Origin: Erythrocercus mccallii
Taxonomy: Eukaryota; Chordata; Aves; Passeriformes; Dicruridae
DNA: 64,000 bases
Assembly (NCBI GenBank): GCA_013397435.1
Contig: VZRG01000032.1
Span: 728,957-792,956, forward strand
Reading direction: 5' to 3'
The notes beneath the pieces are model-generated. The model had not been told where the DNA came from, did no database searches, and saw only the letters and a program-made list of their open reading frames with translations. Position 1 is the stretch's first letter. The number at the start of each line of letters is the position of its first letter. Made by a program: the position numbers and the translations under genes. Positions 63,906 to 64,000 of this stretch are shown piece after piece.

Positions 63906-64000
63906 TTCCTTCCTTCCTTCCTTCCTTCCTTCCTTCCTTCCTTCCTTCCTTCCTTCCTTCCTTCCTTCCTTCCTTCCTTCCTTCCTTCCTTCCTTCCTTC
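63906..64000 (+). repeat. Pure (TTCC)n tetranucleotide microsatellite
   Basis: At least 95 bp of uninterrupted TTCC units (almost 24 copies), cut by the window edge. Strictly pyrimidine on one strand. Such long perfect arrays are usually length-variable and young. Confidence 0.97.

Larger units (their letters stand above)
59427..64000 (+). other. PLXDC2: Intron after exon I (5' part, 4574 bp)
   Basis: Begins with donor GTAAGA. It contains a 20-bp tandem duplication at 61098-61141 and a TTCC array running off the right edge. No exon with the expected tail sequence (basic start, then a Tyr/Glu-containing C-terminus) is seen, so the last coding exon lies further right. Confidence 0.85.

Overview
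This window is eukaryotic, AT-rich and mostly intron. It carries no bacterial or phage gene organisation. It holds nine consecutive internal coding exons, all on the + strand, of one gene that I recognise as PLXDC2 (plexin domain containing 2, also called TEM7R). The source looks like a bird: CR1 LINE fragments of avian type lie in the introns (RT-coding piece near 28.7-29.1 kb; 3'-end pieces near 24.3, 39.6-40.0, 40.2-40.5 and 58.2 kb), while Alu, B1 or L1 elements are not apparent. I cannot name the species.

Layout: exons lie at 1101-1223, 4392-4510, 12476-12575, 21303-21398, 22310-22391, 41839-41899, 44818-44971, 46335-46373 and 59266-59426. Every junction is GT-AG, the phases agree from each exon to the next, and the spliced reading frame has no stop. 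The nine exons total 935 nt (about 312 residues). In order they encode the second half of the extracellular nidogen-like region, an eight-cysteine PSI domain split over three exons, a Thr/Pro-rich stalk, a 13-residue cassette-sized exon, and the transmembrane segment. The signal peptide and N-terminal exons lie to the left of the window. The short cytoplasmic-tail exon and 3' UTR lie to the right.

The introns are 0.9 to 19.4 kb long. They hold CR1 pieces (including two in inverted, head-to-head orientation at 39.6-40.5 kb), a few probable old MIR-type SINE relics, homopolymer and microsatellite tracts (GAT, AAAAT, a 29-base A run, and a pure TTCC array reaching the right edge), short tandem duplications and a near-perfect 35-bp palindrome. 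There are two assembly gaps (2045-2355 and 33798-33817). The first is flanked by identical 34-bp sequences.

I found no second protein-coding gene that I can support, and no tRNA, rRNA, CRISPR array or complete mobile element. Other open frames of 60-220 codons look like chance or repeat-derived frames. The least explained segment is a GC-richer island at about 47.2-48.1 kb with a 145-codon open stretch and an AATAAA signal. Nothing in the window supports a new multi-gene system. The points worth checking are local: assembly, splicing and repeat structure.
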